Below, in pieces: positions 15,483 through 22,620 of a DNA stretch of 24,506 bases. The DNA is from an uncultured Muribaculaceae bacterium (GTDB taxonomy: Bacteria > Bacteroidota > Bacteroidia > Bacteroidales > Muribaculaceae). Made by a program: the position numbers and the translations under genes. The notes under the pieces were generated by a model. It worked only from the letters and a program-made list of their open reading frames with translations. It was not told where the DNA came from and did no database searches. The stretch's first letter is position 1; each line of letters opens with the position of its first letter. The stretch is from contig CAJTYD010000049.1 in assembly GCA_910583775.1 (NCBI GenBank), positions 1 to 24,506 of the forward strand, read 5' to 3'.

Positions 15483-15503
15483 GGACGCACGAGCCGTGCG
15501 TCC
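15483..15503. repeat. GC-rich hairpin between convergent genes
   Basis: GGACGCAC (15483-15490) and GTGCGTCC (15496-15503) form a perfect 8-bp stem with loop GAGCC. It lies between the SDR stop (15453) and the GH31 stop (15523). No T run follows on either strand, although T-rich sequence precedes it at 15462-15468. It may stop transcription poorly or belong to a dispersed intergenic repeat family. Confidence 0.6.
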
Positions 15504-15522
15504 CTACATCGTCACGGTCTCG

Positions 15523-17760
15523 TCAGTTTACGGTGAGGGAGACCTTGCGGCGGATGTCGGTGGCCGGGATCTCGACGACGAGGGTTCCGGAGGCTTTGTC
15601 GTAGCTCTTCTTTGCCTTGCCTCCGACAGCCTTTATCTTCGCCTTGGCGTCGATGCCGGGGAGCTCGAAGCGGTAGGCGCGCTTAAGCGGCTGCCCCTCG
15701 TATTCACCCTTCACGGGACTGACGGTGTATGTCTGGCAGTCGCCGCTGCGCGTGTAGGTGAGGTCGGTTGTGGCGAAGCGCCCCTTTTCATAGTCAAGGG
15801 TCAGGCCGTCGTCCTCATAGAGCTGATAGGTGTTGCTGTCGCCGTCGGCACCCGGATAGCAGCGCACCACGAGAGTGGTGAGCGGCGTGGAGGCCATGCG
15901 TTCGGTGTAGGGCTGCATGGGCAGCATCCATCCCCCCTTCACGAATATCGGCGATTCCTCGAGAGGCGTCGGAACGATGGCCTTAGTGCCTCCCTCGAAA
16001 CGTTTGCCGTTGTAGAGATGATACCAGGAGCTCCCTGTCGGGAAATATACCTCCTTGTCGACGGTGAAATCCTGCCCTTTGCCCGCTTCAGTCACGGGGG
16101 CTCCGAGGATGAGGTCGCCGAAGAGGAATTCATCGGGACGTGTGTAAGACATCGAGTCGGCGGGATTCTCGATATAGAGGCCGCGCAGGAGCGGCAGCAT
16201 GTCGGTGTGGCACTGGCGCACGCTGGTGTAGATATACGGCATGAGCTTGCTGCGGAGGTGGTAGACGTCTCTCATCACCTTCTCCTGGCGCTCTCCCCAG
16301 AGCCAGGGACGGCGGTCGAGTTTCTTGTTGACCACCGAGTGGACGCGAAGCGAGGAATTGAGAAGGGCGTACTGTGTCCAGCGGGTGTAAAGCTCGGGGT
16401 CGCGGCCGCCGTAGAAGCCGCCGGTGTCGTGGGCCCAGAAGAAGCATCCGGCGTTGCCGCTTGTGGTGGTGAGGTCGACGAGAAACTTAAGCATTCCCCA
16501 GTTGCCTTCGTCATCGCCCGAGAACTGGATGGGATGGCGGTGGTCGCCCCAGCCTCCCCAGCGGGAGAAGGCGGCGCCGCGCTGGTTGTCGTGTCTGGTG
16601 TCGTTATAGTAAAGCTCGTTGAGCCAGGGGAGATGGCGGGTGGATGTGCCGCTTATATAAGGAAGCGCGTAGTCCTGCTGCCAGTCGAGCCACCACAGGG
16701 CGGCGCCCATCTTCTCGTGAGGACGGTGGGCATGGTTGAAGAATGCCTTCATGTATTTCGGGTTGTTGGGCTGGAAGGGAGGCACGCCGTGCTTCAGAGT
16801 GTCGAGGCCTAATTCCTCGATAAACGCTTTGTATTCATCCTCGTGGGGACGGATTCCGTCGTGGGGATGATCGTTGAGCGCGACGTAGATGTTCTTTTCC
16901 TTGAGCTCGCCGATCAGACCCTCCGGATCCGGGATGAGCTCGCGGTTCCAGCTGTATCCTGTCCATCCGCGTGTCCCGGCATGTCCCATTCCGATTGTGG
17001 CGTCTTTTTTGCGGTGCCAGTCCATGTCGAAGACGAGGACATCCATCGGGAAATCATGTTCGTGGTATCCGTTGACGATGTCGCGATAGTCATCGGCCGT
17101 GTACGGCCACCAGCGGCAATACCAGGATCCGTGGATATATTTGCGGGTCATCGGAGCCTTGCCGCTGACAGCGGCGAGCGATTTCAACGCTTTTTTATAG
17201 TCGTCGCCGTAGACGAATAGATAAAGGTCTTGCATGTGGGCGCCGTCGCGGTGCTCGAGACGTCCGTTTTTGTAGACGTCCTTGCCGGTGTCGTTTATCA
17301 CATACCACCCGTCGCGGCTCAGCAGGCCTTCAAGACGGTCGACCGGTCCGGTCACCTCGTCAAGTGTCACCACAGGGCCGAGCAGGTTCTCGCTCTGGCG
17401 CATCCAGATGTACCATTTCTTCTCTTTCCCCTTCTGGTTCCATTTAGCGTGGATGTTGTTCTGGCCGAAGGGGCATCCGTCGGCATCGTAGACAAGCGTC
17501 ATGGCGGGGGTGGTGAAGAGATATTTGCGGCCGTCGCGCTTGATTTCAACATCGACGTCGCGCGGGGAGCGGTCAACGGCAAAAAGAGTTGAATCGTTGA
17601 GGAATTTGCCGTCGACGGCATATTCCATTCTGACAAGATTGTCGGTGATGAACGTGAAGCGGGCATTACCCACAGTCACCGGTTCGGTGATGGCGGCCGC
17701 CGGAATCGAGGATCCCGCGAGCAGCAGACTGCCAGCCAGAAAGCTGAGGATACGTTTCAT
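15523..17760 (-). CDS. Secreted glycoside hydrolase family 31 enzyme
   Basis: This is an exported alpha-glycosidase-type enzyme of 745 residues. The signal peptide is residues 1-23 (AGSLLLAGSSIPAAA), without a lipoprotein cysteine. The N-terminal beta-sandwich spans roughly 25-200. The (beta/alpha)8 barrel begins near WYCRWWPYT (213-221), with FDMDWH at 244-249. The nucleophile should be Asp359 in WWLDWQQD and the acid/base Asp416 in FSGDDEGNW, followed by HDTGGF (444-449). C-terminal beta domains with ILGAPV- and YEDDG-type motifs follow. WLDWQQ differs from the WIDMNE of alpha-glucosidases, so the sugar may be something else, for example alpha-galactosyl or alpha-GalNAc. No SusC/SusD or sulfatase genes adjoin it. 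It is a single-gene unit with its own promoter. Confidence 0.9.
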   Translation of the reverse strand: MKRILSFLAGSLLLAGSSIPAAAITEPVTVGNARFTFITDNLVRMEYAVDGKFLNDSTLFAVDRSPRDVDVEIKRDGRKYLFTTPAMTLVYDADGCPFGQNNIHAKWNQKGKEKKWYIWMRQSENLLGPVVTLDEVTGPVDRLEGLLSRDGWYVINDTGKDVYKNGRLEHRDGAHMQDLYLFVYGDDYKKALKSLAAVSGKAPMTRKYIHGSWYCRWWPYTADDYRDIVNGYHEHDFPMDVLVFDMDWHRKKDATIGMGHAGTRGWTGYSWNRELIPDPEGLIGELKEKNIYVALNDHPHDGIRPHEDEYKAFIEELGLDTLKHGVPPFQPNNPKYMKAFFNHAHRPHEKMGAALWWLDWQQDYALPYISGTSTRHLPWLNELYYNDTRHDNQRGAAFSRWGGWGDHRHPIQFSGDDEGNWGMLKFLVDLTTTSGNAGCFFWAHDTGGFYGGRDPELYTRWTQYALLNSSLRVHSVVNKKLDRRPWLWGERQEKVMRDVYHLRSKLMPYIYTSVRQCHTDMLPLLRGLYIENPADSMSYTRPDEFLFGDLILGAPVTEAGKGQDFTVDKEVYFPTGSSWYHLYNGKRFEGGTKAIVPTPLEESPIFVKGGWMLPMQPYTERMASTPLTTLVVRCYPGADGDSNTYQLYEDDGLTLDYEKGRFATTDLTYTRSGDCQTYTVSPVKGEYEGQPLKRAYRFELPGIDAKAKIKAVGGKAKKSYDKASGTLVVEIPATDIRRKVSLTVN

Positions 17761-17889
17761 GATCTAAAATTTAATTAGATTAAGTAAGTGGATTAGTTTT
17801 TAATGAAATCGGCTTAACGATTCCAGTGTGTGTTTTTTATTCTCCGGATGAGGAGGCGGGTTCACACTCGTCTCTGCCAGAAAATTACA

Positions 17890-17920
17890 CAAAAATAGCC
17901 ATAATAATTGGAATTACAAC
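17890..17920 (-). promoter_or_regulatory. Probable promoter of the GH31 gene
   Basis: Minus-strand -7 element TATTTTTG (17897-17890) is a full match. The -33 element is GTTG (17920-17917) with a 19-nt spacer, one base off TTTG. The predicted leader of about 125 nt contains a short CTCC/GGAG stem. This lies in the 280-nt divergent gap before the acyl-CoA ligase, where I see no gene. Confidence 0.5.
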
Positions 17921-17924
17921 TTTT

Positions 17925-17957
17925 TTCGGGAAATATTTTGGAAATTAGTTAACTTTG
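17925..17957 (+). promoter_or_regulatory. Probable promoter of the acyl-CoA ligase gene
   Basis: TAACTTTG (17950-17957) matches the -7 consensus. Upstream, TTCG (17925-17928) sits at a 21-nt spacing and is a one-mismatch -33. The start point would be near 17963, leaving a leader of about 78 nt before ATG 18041. It interleaves with the divergent GH31 promoter, so the two could compete. Confidence 0.5.
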
Positions 17958-18040
17958 CATTGAATTCGGTTCTTATGGGCAATGCAGCGATGAGGATTGT
18001 TTAACGTCTATGATTGTTTATAAGACATAACATCATTACT

Positions 18041-19855
18041 ATGGCAAACAAACTGGTTGAAATGATTCCGGCACAGGCACGCCGCTACGGCGCCCGCGAG
18101 GCCTACCGCTTCTGCTGGCGCAAGGACGGCGAATGGCTGTCGACATCCTGGGAGGAATTCGCCCTACAGGTGGAGGTGGCCGCAAAGGCTCTGGCCATGC
18201 TCGGACTTATGGAAAAAGACACGATCGCGATATGCTCGCCCAACACCCCGCAGGTGCTGATAACCGAATTCGGAGCGTTCAAGAACCGGCTCGCATCGAT
18301 TCCGCTCTATTCGAGCAGTTCTCAGGCGCAGTTCGACTTCATCGTCAACGACGGCGGCGCGAAGGTGCTCTTCGTCGGCGACCGTCACCAGTATCCGCTG
18401 GCCTACAACCATTGGAAAAACAATCCCGGCCATGTTACAAAGATAGTTATTTTCAAGAACGACGGTCTGGAGCTTTTCGACGACGACACCGTCTCTATTT
18501 TCTGGGACGATTTCGTGCGCTTGGGCATGGAGGCCCCCGATGAAATCGTCCGCGAGGTCGCCGCGCGCCAGGAGCGCGGACTTCCCGACGACATGGCGAC
18601 CCTGATATACACCTCCGGCACGACCGGCGAGCCCAAGGGCGTCTGCATCACCCATTCGAACTATGACGCCGCCATGGAGATGCACCTCAGGCTTCTCCGC
18701 ACCGTCACCGACCGCGACCTCTCGATGGCTTTCCTGCCGATGTCGCATATCCTCGAGAAGGCCTGGTGCTTATTCTGCCTCACCAAAGGTGTTGCCATTG
18801 CCGTCAACTACGATCCGCGCCTGATTCAGGATACCATCCATGAGGTTCATCCCAACCTGATGTGCTGCGTGCCGCGCTTCTGGGAGAAGGTGTATGCCGC
18901 CGTCAGGGAGAAGATCTCGTTGATGGGTAAGGTGCAGCGCATGATGGTGAGTCTCGCCATAAAGACGGGATACCGCCGCAATATCGGATATGTGAGGGAG
19001 GGGCGCAAGGTGCCCCGGCTTCTCGAGATGCAATACCGTTTCTGGGACAGGAAGATCTTCAGCAAGCTGAAATTGGCCATAGGCATTCCCGACCCCAATT
19101 TCTTCCCCACTGCCGGCGCTCCGCTGAGCGACCGTATCTGCACGTTCCTGCGCTCTGTGGGAATCGACGTGATCGTCGGATACGGACTGAGCGAGACCAC
19201 CGCCACGGTGAGCTGTTTCCCGCAGTATCATTATGAGATCGGAACCGTGGGTCTCCCCCTGCCTGGAATCAGCGTGCGTATCGACGGCAACGGCGAGATC
19301 CTTGTGAAAGGCCCCACCGTCACTCCGGGCTATTACAACAATCCGGACGCCAACGCGAAGGCCTTCACCGACGACGGCTATTTCCGCACCGGCGATGCCG
19401 GCTACCTCACTCCCTCTGGCGCGCTTGTGCTTACTGAGCGTGTGAAGGATCTTTTCAAGACATCCAACGGCAAGTATGTCGCTCCTCAGATGCTGGAGAG
19501 CCGTCTTGCTGAAAACAAATATATCGACGAGGTGGCCGTGATCGGCGACCGGCGCAAATACGTCACGGCGCTTGTTGTGCCCAACCTCTCGCAGCTGCGC
19601 CGCTGGGCCGCAAAGGAGGGCCTCGACGGCCTCGACACGGCCGAGCTCGTCTCCGACCCGCGGACCGTCGCTTTCGTGATGGGGCAGATCAGCTCCCTGC
19701 AGAAGGATCTCGCCGAGTATGAGAAAATCAAGAAGATCACGCTTCTGCCAAACCATTTCTCGATCATGAACGGCGAGGTGACCAACACCATGAAGGTGCG
19801 CCGCCCCATTGTGGCCAGACGCTACGCCCGCGAGATCGAGGCAATGTATGAGTAG
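18041..19855 (+). CDS. Long-chain fatty acid-CoA ligase (AMP-forming)
   Basis: This ANL-superfamily enzyme (604 residues) activates fatty acids to acyl-CoA through an acyl-AMP, probably at the inner face of the membrane for phospholipid use. The P-loop-like TSGTTGEPKG is at 191-200, the A5 motif YGLSET at 381-386, FRTGD ends at 452, and RVKD (467-470) is followed by the GKYVAP motif near 477-482. The C-terminal catalytic lysine is probably K585 in TNTMKVRR. Size and layout fit the long-chain (FadD15/FAA1-like) group rather than bile-acid ligases. The open frame begins at a TTG (18014), but ATG 18041 gives the conserved start MANKLVEMIP. A GGTTTA-type repeat separates it from prfB. Confidence 0.9.
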   Translation: MANKLVEMIPAQARRYGAREAYRFCWRKDGEWLSTSWEEFALQVEVAAKALAMLGLMEKDTIAICSPNTPQVLITEFGAFKNRLASIPLYSSSSQAQFDFIVNDGGAKVLFVGDRHQYPLAYNHWKNNPGHVTKIVIFKNDGLELFDDDTVSIFWDDFVRLGMEAPDEIVREVAARQERGLPDDMATLIYTSGTTGEPKGVCITHSNYDAAMEMHLRLLRTVTDRDLSMAFLPMSHILEKAWCLFCLTKGVAIAVNYDPRLIQDTIHEVHPNLMCCVPRFWEKVYAAVREKISLMGKVQRMMVSLAIKTGYRRNIGYVREGRKVPRLLEMQYRFWDRKIFSKLKLAIGIPDPNFFPTAGAPLSDRICTFLRSVGIDVIVGYGLSETTATVSCFPQYHYEIGTVGLPLPGISVRIDGNGEILVKGPTVTPGYYNNPDANAKAFTDDGYFRTGDAGYLTPSGALVLTERVKDLFKTSNGKYVAPQMLESRLAENKYIDEVAVIGDRRKYVTALVVPNLSQLRRWAAKEGLDGLDTAELVSDPRTVAFVMGQISSLQKDLAEYEKIKKITLLPNHFSIMNGEVTNTMKVRRPIVARRYAREIEAMYE

Positions 19856-19871
19856 GAGTTTTGGTTATTCA

Positions 19872-19993
19872 GGTTTAAGGTTTAAGGTTAAGGTTTAGAG
19901 GTTACCCTTTGATTCGGTTATGGAGAAAACGGTATTATCTAAACCATAAACCCAAACCATAAACCAATTTAAATTTACCTGTGAAATTTAAAT
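19872..19993. repeat. Two-hairpin GGTTTA-type intergenic repeat, copy B
   Basis: Hairpin 1: 19872-19898 pairs with 19939-19965 at 22 of 27 positions, built from GGTTTAA-like units and their complement, with a 40-nt loop. Hairpin 2: ATTTAAATTT (19967-19976) and AAATTTAAAT (19984-19993) with loop ACCTGTG. Bases 19931-19993 repeat 12500-12562 with two differences. The element lies between the acyl-CoA ligase stop and prfB, ending 9 nt before its ATG. Confidence 0.9.
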
Positions 19994-20002
19994 CATCAAT
20001 AT

Positions 20003-21118
20003 ATGATAACTCTCGAACAGCTGAAGGAGATCAACGAGCGCATTCTCGCGCTCAAGAGATATCTTGACATAGACACAAAGAAGATTGAGGTGGAGGAGGA
20101 GGAACTCCGTACCCATGTGGCCGATTTCTGGGAAGACCGCGAAAAGGCGGAGGCGCAGATGCGCAAGATCAAGGAGCTTCACTTCTGGATCGATTCCTAT
20201 ACGGCTCTTGAGAAACAGGACGAGGAGCTCCGGCTTGCCTTCGATTTCGTGAAGGAGGGGCTCGTGACCGAAGAGGAGGTCGACGCGCAGTATGAGGCCG
20301 TTGTGAAGGATCTCGAGAAGCTCGAGCTCCGCAACATGCTCCGCCGCGAGGAGGACAAGCTCGGCGTCGTGCTGAAGATCAACTCCGGCGCCGGAGGCAC
20401 CGAGAGCCAGGACTGGGCGTCGATGCTGATGCGCCTCTATCTCCGCTATGCGGAGCGTCACGGCTACAAGACCTCGATCGCGCAGCTTCTCGAAGGCGAC
20501 GAAGCCGGCATCAAGTCGGTGACGATCAACATCGAGGGCGACTACGCCTATGGATTTCTCAAGAGCGAGAACGGCGTTCACCGCCTGGTGCGCGTCAGCC
20601 CCTACAACGCTCAGGGCAAGCGTATGACATCGTTCGCCTCCGTGTTCGTCACTCCGCTTGTCGACGATACGATCGACATTCAGGTGGAGACCGCGCGCGT
20701 GTCGTGGGATACATTCCGTTCGGGAGGCGCCGGCGGCCAGAACGTGAACAAGGTGGAGTCGGGAGTGCGTCTGCGCTATCAGTATAAGGACCCCTATACT
20801 GGCGAGGAGGAGGAGATCCTCATCGAGAACACCGAGACGCGCGACCAGCCAAAGAATAAGGAAAACGCAATGCGCCAGCTTAAATCCATCCTCTATGAGA
20901 AGGAGCTTCAGCACCGCATGGAGGAGCAGGCCAAGATCGAGGCCGGCAAGAAGAAGATCGAGTGGGGAAGCCAGATACGTAGCTACGTCTTCGACGACCG
21001 CCGCGTGAAGGACCACCGCACCAACTATCAGACCTCTGACGTGAACGGCGTGATGGACGGCGAGATCGACGAATTCATCAAGGCATACCTGATGGAATTC
21101 GCCGCCACCGAGAATTAA
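20003..21118 (+). CDS. prfB: Peptide chain release factor 2
   Basis: RF2 terminates translation at UGA and UAA. The 371-residue chain has the coiled N-terminal domain, SGAGGTESQDWASMLMRLYLR near 128-148, and GGQ at 244-246 in GAGGQNVNK, whose Gln is normally methylated and triggers peptide release. The stop-codon recognition tripeptide, SPF in E. coli, reads SPY here (199-201). The frame is continuous. At the point of the usual +1 programmed frameshift (CTT TGA C) the sequence is TAT CTT GAC (20060-20068), so the in-frame UGA is missing and the classic autoregulation cannot operate. The start ATG lies 9 nt after the repeat. The WGSQIRSY and DHRT C-terminal motifs confirm the class I factor family. 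Confidence 0.95.
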   Translation: MITLEQLKEINERILALKRYLDIDTKKIEVEEEELRTHVADFWEDREKAEAQMRKIKELHFWIDSYTALEKQDEELRLAFDFVKEGLVTEEEVDAQYEAVVKDLEKLELRNMLRREEDKLGVVLKINSGAGGTESQDWASMLMRLYLRYAERHGYKTSIAQLLEGDEAGIKSVTINIEGDYAYGFLKSENGVHRLVRVSPYNAQGKRMTSFASVFVTPLVDDTIDIQVETARVSWDTFRSGGAGGQNVNKVESGVRLRYQYKDPYTGEEEEILIENTETRDQPKNKENAMRQLKSILYEKELQHRMEEQAKIEAGKKKIEWGSQIRSYVFDDRRVKDHRTNYQTSDVNGVMDGEIDEFIKAYLMEFAATEN

Positions 21119-21156
21119 GTCAGAAGTCATAGTGATGAAGTTATAAGTAAAGATCT

Positions 21157-21206
21157 ATAATAAGAAGAGTGCGGGCGGGATTCCGTTCGCACTCTTCTTA
21201 TTATTA
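21157..21206. terminator. Long bidirectional terminator hairpin after prfB
   Basis: Bases 21159-21173 pair perfectly with 21188-21202. Two A-T pairs extend it outward, and G-T, G-T, C-G, G-C, G-C pairs extend it inward to the tetraloop GATT (21179-21182): about 22 bp in all. The flanks are T/A-rich rather than pure T runs. It lies between convergent prfB and the LAB_N gene and can serve both. Confidence 0.85.
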
Positions 21207-21240
21207 TTTATACGTTGTTGTCTTTATTCTGACTCTGTCT

Positions 21241-21876
21241 TTATTCAGATTTTCTGAACCGGGACTTGTATCCGATCATAAGGTTGCGGATATAGGCCAC
21301 TAATCCGAACGACTGCCCGAGGATAAGGACCGGGTCGAGGCGGATCACGCCGTATGTGCAGATGCAGAGCGAGCCGGTGAGGCTTATGAGCCAGAACGTG
21401 GGAGGCAGCACGCTCTCGCCTCGCCGTGAGGAATACCACATCTGGTAGATGAAGCGGAGGGTGAAGAGAATCTGGCCGAACGATCCGAAAACCAGAAGCC
21501 AGAGGGGGATGTCTTCATTCCTGAAGAAGTTGTCGATAAACGCGGGAGCGTCGTTGACGGCGAATAGGATAGCCGCTACCGGGGTTAGGAGCAGCAGCCC
21601 CCTCACTATTAATGGCACCCGTTTCATCGCCCCCTTCAGGCGAAGATTGTAAAGATATACGTAATATGAGAAGAACTGGCCGAGTACGATTGCGAAATCC
21701 TGCCTGAGCCATCCGTAGAGACAGAGCAGCCAGCTTCCGGCCACGCTGAGCACCCAGAAGACGGTGGGAGAGAGCACTTTCCTGGCTTTCTCGGAGAGAA
21801 TCCACTGCACGAGGGTCCGCGCCGAGAAGAAACCCTGCGCCAGAAAACCTATTGCAAGAACCCACCAGCTGCTCAT
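21241..21876 (-). CDS. Membrane protein with two lipid A biosynthesis N-terminal (LAB_N) domains
   Basis: This is a polytopic inner-membrane protein of 211 residues made of a tandem duplication. Residues about 14-79 and 134-200 align along their length, sharing the pattern ...L.P..FW..S..GS...C.YG..R.D...ILGQ.F....Y..NL. Both resemble the LAB_N domain first defined at the N-terminus of some lipid-A-disaccharide synthases. A hydrophobic linker (90-106) joins them. Four genes of context matter: its ATG overlaps the GT2 stop by 4 nt (ATGA), and an ArnT-like transferase starts the operon. In that setting it could help move or present a lipid-linked sugar, as other small membrane partners of ArnC/ArnT-type systems do. 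This role is inference; the domain family is clear. Confidence 0.87.
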   Translation of the reverse strand: MSSWWVLAIGFLAQGFFSARTLVQWILSEKARKVLSPTVFWVLSVAGSWLLCLYGWLRQDFAIVLGQFFSYYVYLYNLRLKGAMKRVPLIVRGLLLLTPVAAILFAVNDAPAFIDNFFRNEDIPLWLLVFGSFGQILFTLRFIYQMWYSSRRGESVLPPTFWLISLTGSLCICTYGVIRLDPVLILGQSFGLVAYIRNLMIGYKSRFRKSE

Positions 21877-22610
21877 TTGCCGATAAAGTTATTGTCGCCT
21901 CTCTGATAGTTGATATAGCGTTTCTTCATCCAGCGGTATGCGAAGCAGTCGATGAAAGGCGACCAGAGGCGGTTCCAGAGATTGTATTTGGAGACTCCGG
22001 CGGTGCGGGGATAATGGCGGACGGGGATCTGCATCACTCTTGCGTTCTGAAGCTGGAAAAGGGCGGGAAGGAAGCGGTGCATGCCGGTGAAGAAAGGCAC
22101 GCGCTCTGCCTGTTCGGTGTGCATCACCTTGAGCGGGCATCCGGTGTCCTGCACCCCGTCGTGGGTCATCATCCTGCGGAAGCCGTTGGCGATCTTCGAC
22201 TGCAGTTTCTTGAATCCGGAATCCTTGCGGTTCGCGCGGATCCCCATCACGAGCTCATACTCTGGAGCGTGTTCAAGCAGGAGCGCGAAATCCTCGGGGT
22301 CGGTCTGCAGGTCGGCGTCGATATAGCCGACGTATTTCGATTTGGCGGCGTCGATGCCGGCTTTCATGGCGGCGCTGAGACCTCCGTTCTCCCTGAGGGC
22401 GAGGTAGAAGAATTCGGGATGGCGCGAGCAGATGGCCTTCATTCTTTCGAGCGAGCTGTCTTTCGACCCGTCGTCGATGAAGAGCACGCAGGTCTTGAGC
22501 GGGGAATGGGATGTGAACGCCGAGAGTCTCGACTCGAGAGCATCCATGTTGTCCTCCTCGTTATATACAGGCACCACGATGGTGAAATCGTATTCTGAAG
22601 TCTTGTTCAT
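21873..22610 (-). CDS. Family 2 glycosyltransferase, polyprenyl-phosphate sugar synthase-like (DPM1/ArnC-like)
   Basis: This GT-A enzyme of 245 residues probably transfers a sugar from a nucleotide donor to undecaprenyl phosphate on the cytoplasmic face. It has the N-terminal strand TIVVPVYNEEDN, DDGSKD at 46-51, and the metal-binding DADLQTDPED at 98-107, followed by the DTGCPLK and RTAGVSKYN motifs of the dolichyl-phosphate-mannose synthase group. It lacks the C-terminal membrane helices of ArnC/GtrB and is therefore DPM1-like and soluble or peripheral. It lies 10 nt after the ArnT-like gene and overlaps the LAB_N gene by 4 nt. It should supply the lipid-linked donor used by the ArnT-like enzyme. 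The sugar is unknown. Confidence 0.9.
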   Translation of the reverse strand: MNKTSEYDFTIVVPVYNEEDNMDALESRLSAFTSHSPLKTCVLFIDDGSKDSSLERMKAICSRHPEFFYLALRENGGLSAAMKAGIDAAKSKYVGYIDADLQTDPEDFALLLEHAPEYELVMGIRANRKDSGFKKLQSKIANGFRRMMTHDGVQDTGCPLKVMHTEQAERVPFFTGMHRFLPALFQLQNARVMQIPVRHYPRTAGVSKYNLWNRLWSPFIDCFAYRWMKKRYINYQRGDNNFIGK

Positions 22611-22620
22611 TATCCTTGGG

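Noticed and set aside
15496..16812. Plus-strand 438-codon open frame opposite the GH31 gene
   Set aside because: It is entirely antisense to clearly conserved GH31 motifs and shows no domain of its own.
15523..17760. Polysaccharide utilisation locus
   Set aside because: A single GH31 gene without SusC/SusD, regulator or further carbohydrate-active enzymes within the window does not make one.
18041..19855. Bile acid-CoA ligase as part of the steroid cluster
   Set aside because: Length, motif spacing and overall layout fit long-chain fatty acid-CoA ligases. It is separated from the cluster by the oppositely oriented GH31 gene and has its own promoter.
19988..21130. Minus-strand 380-codon open frame opposite prfB
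   Set aside because: It mirrors prfB almost end to end, is leucine/histidine rich as expected for a reverse-complement frame of a GC-rich gene, and has no recognisable motif.
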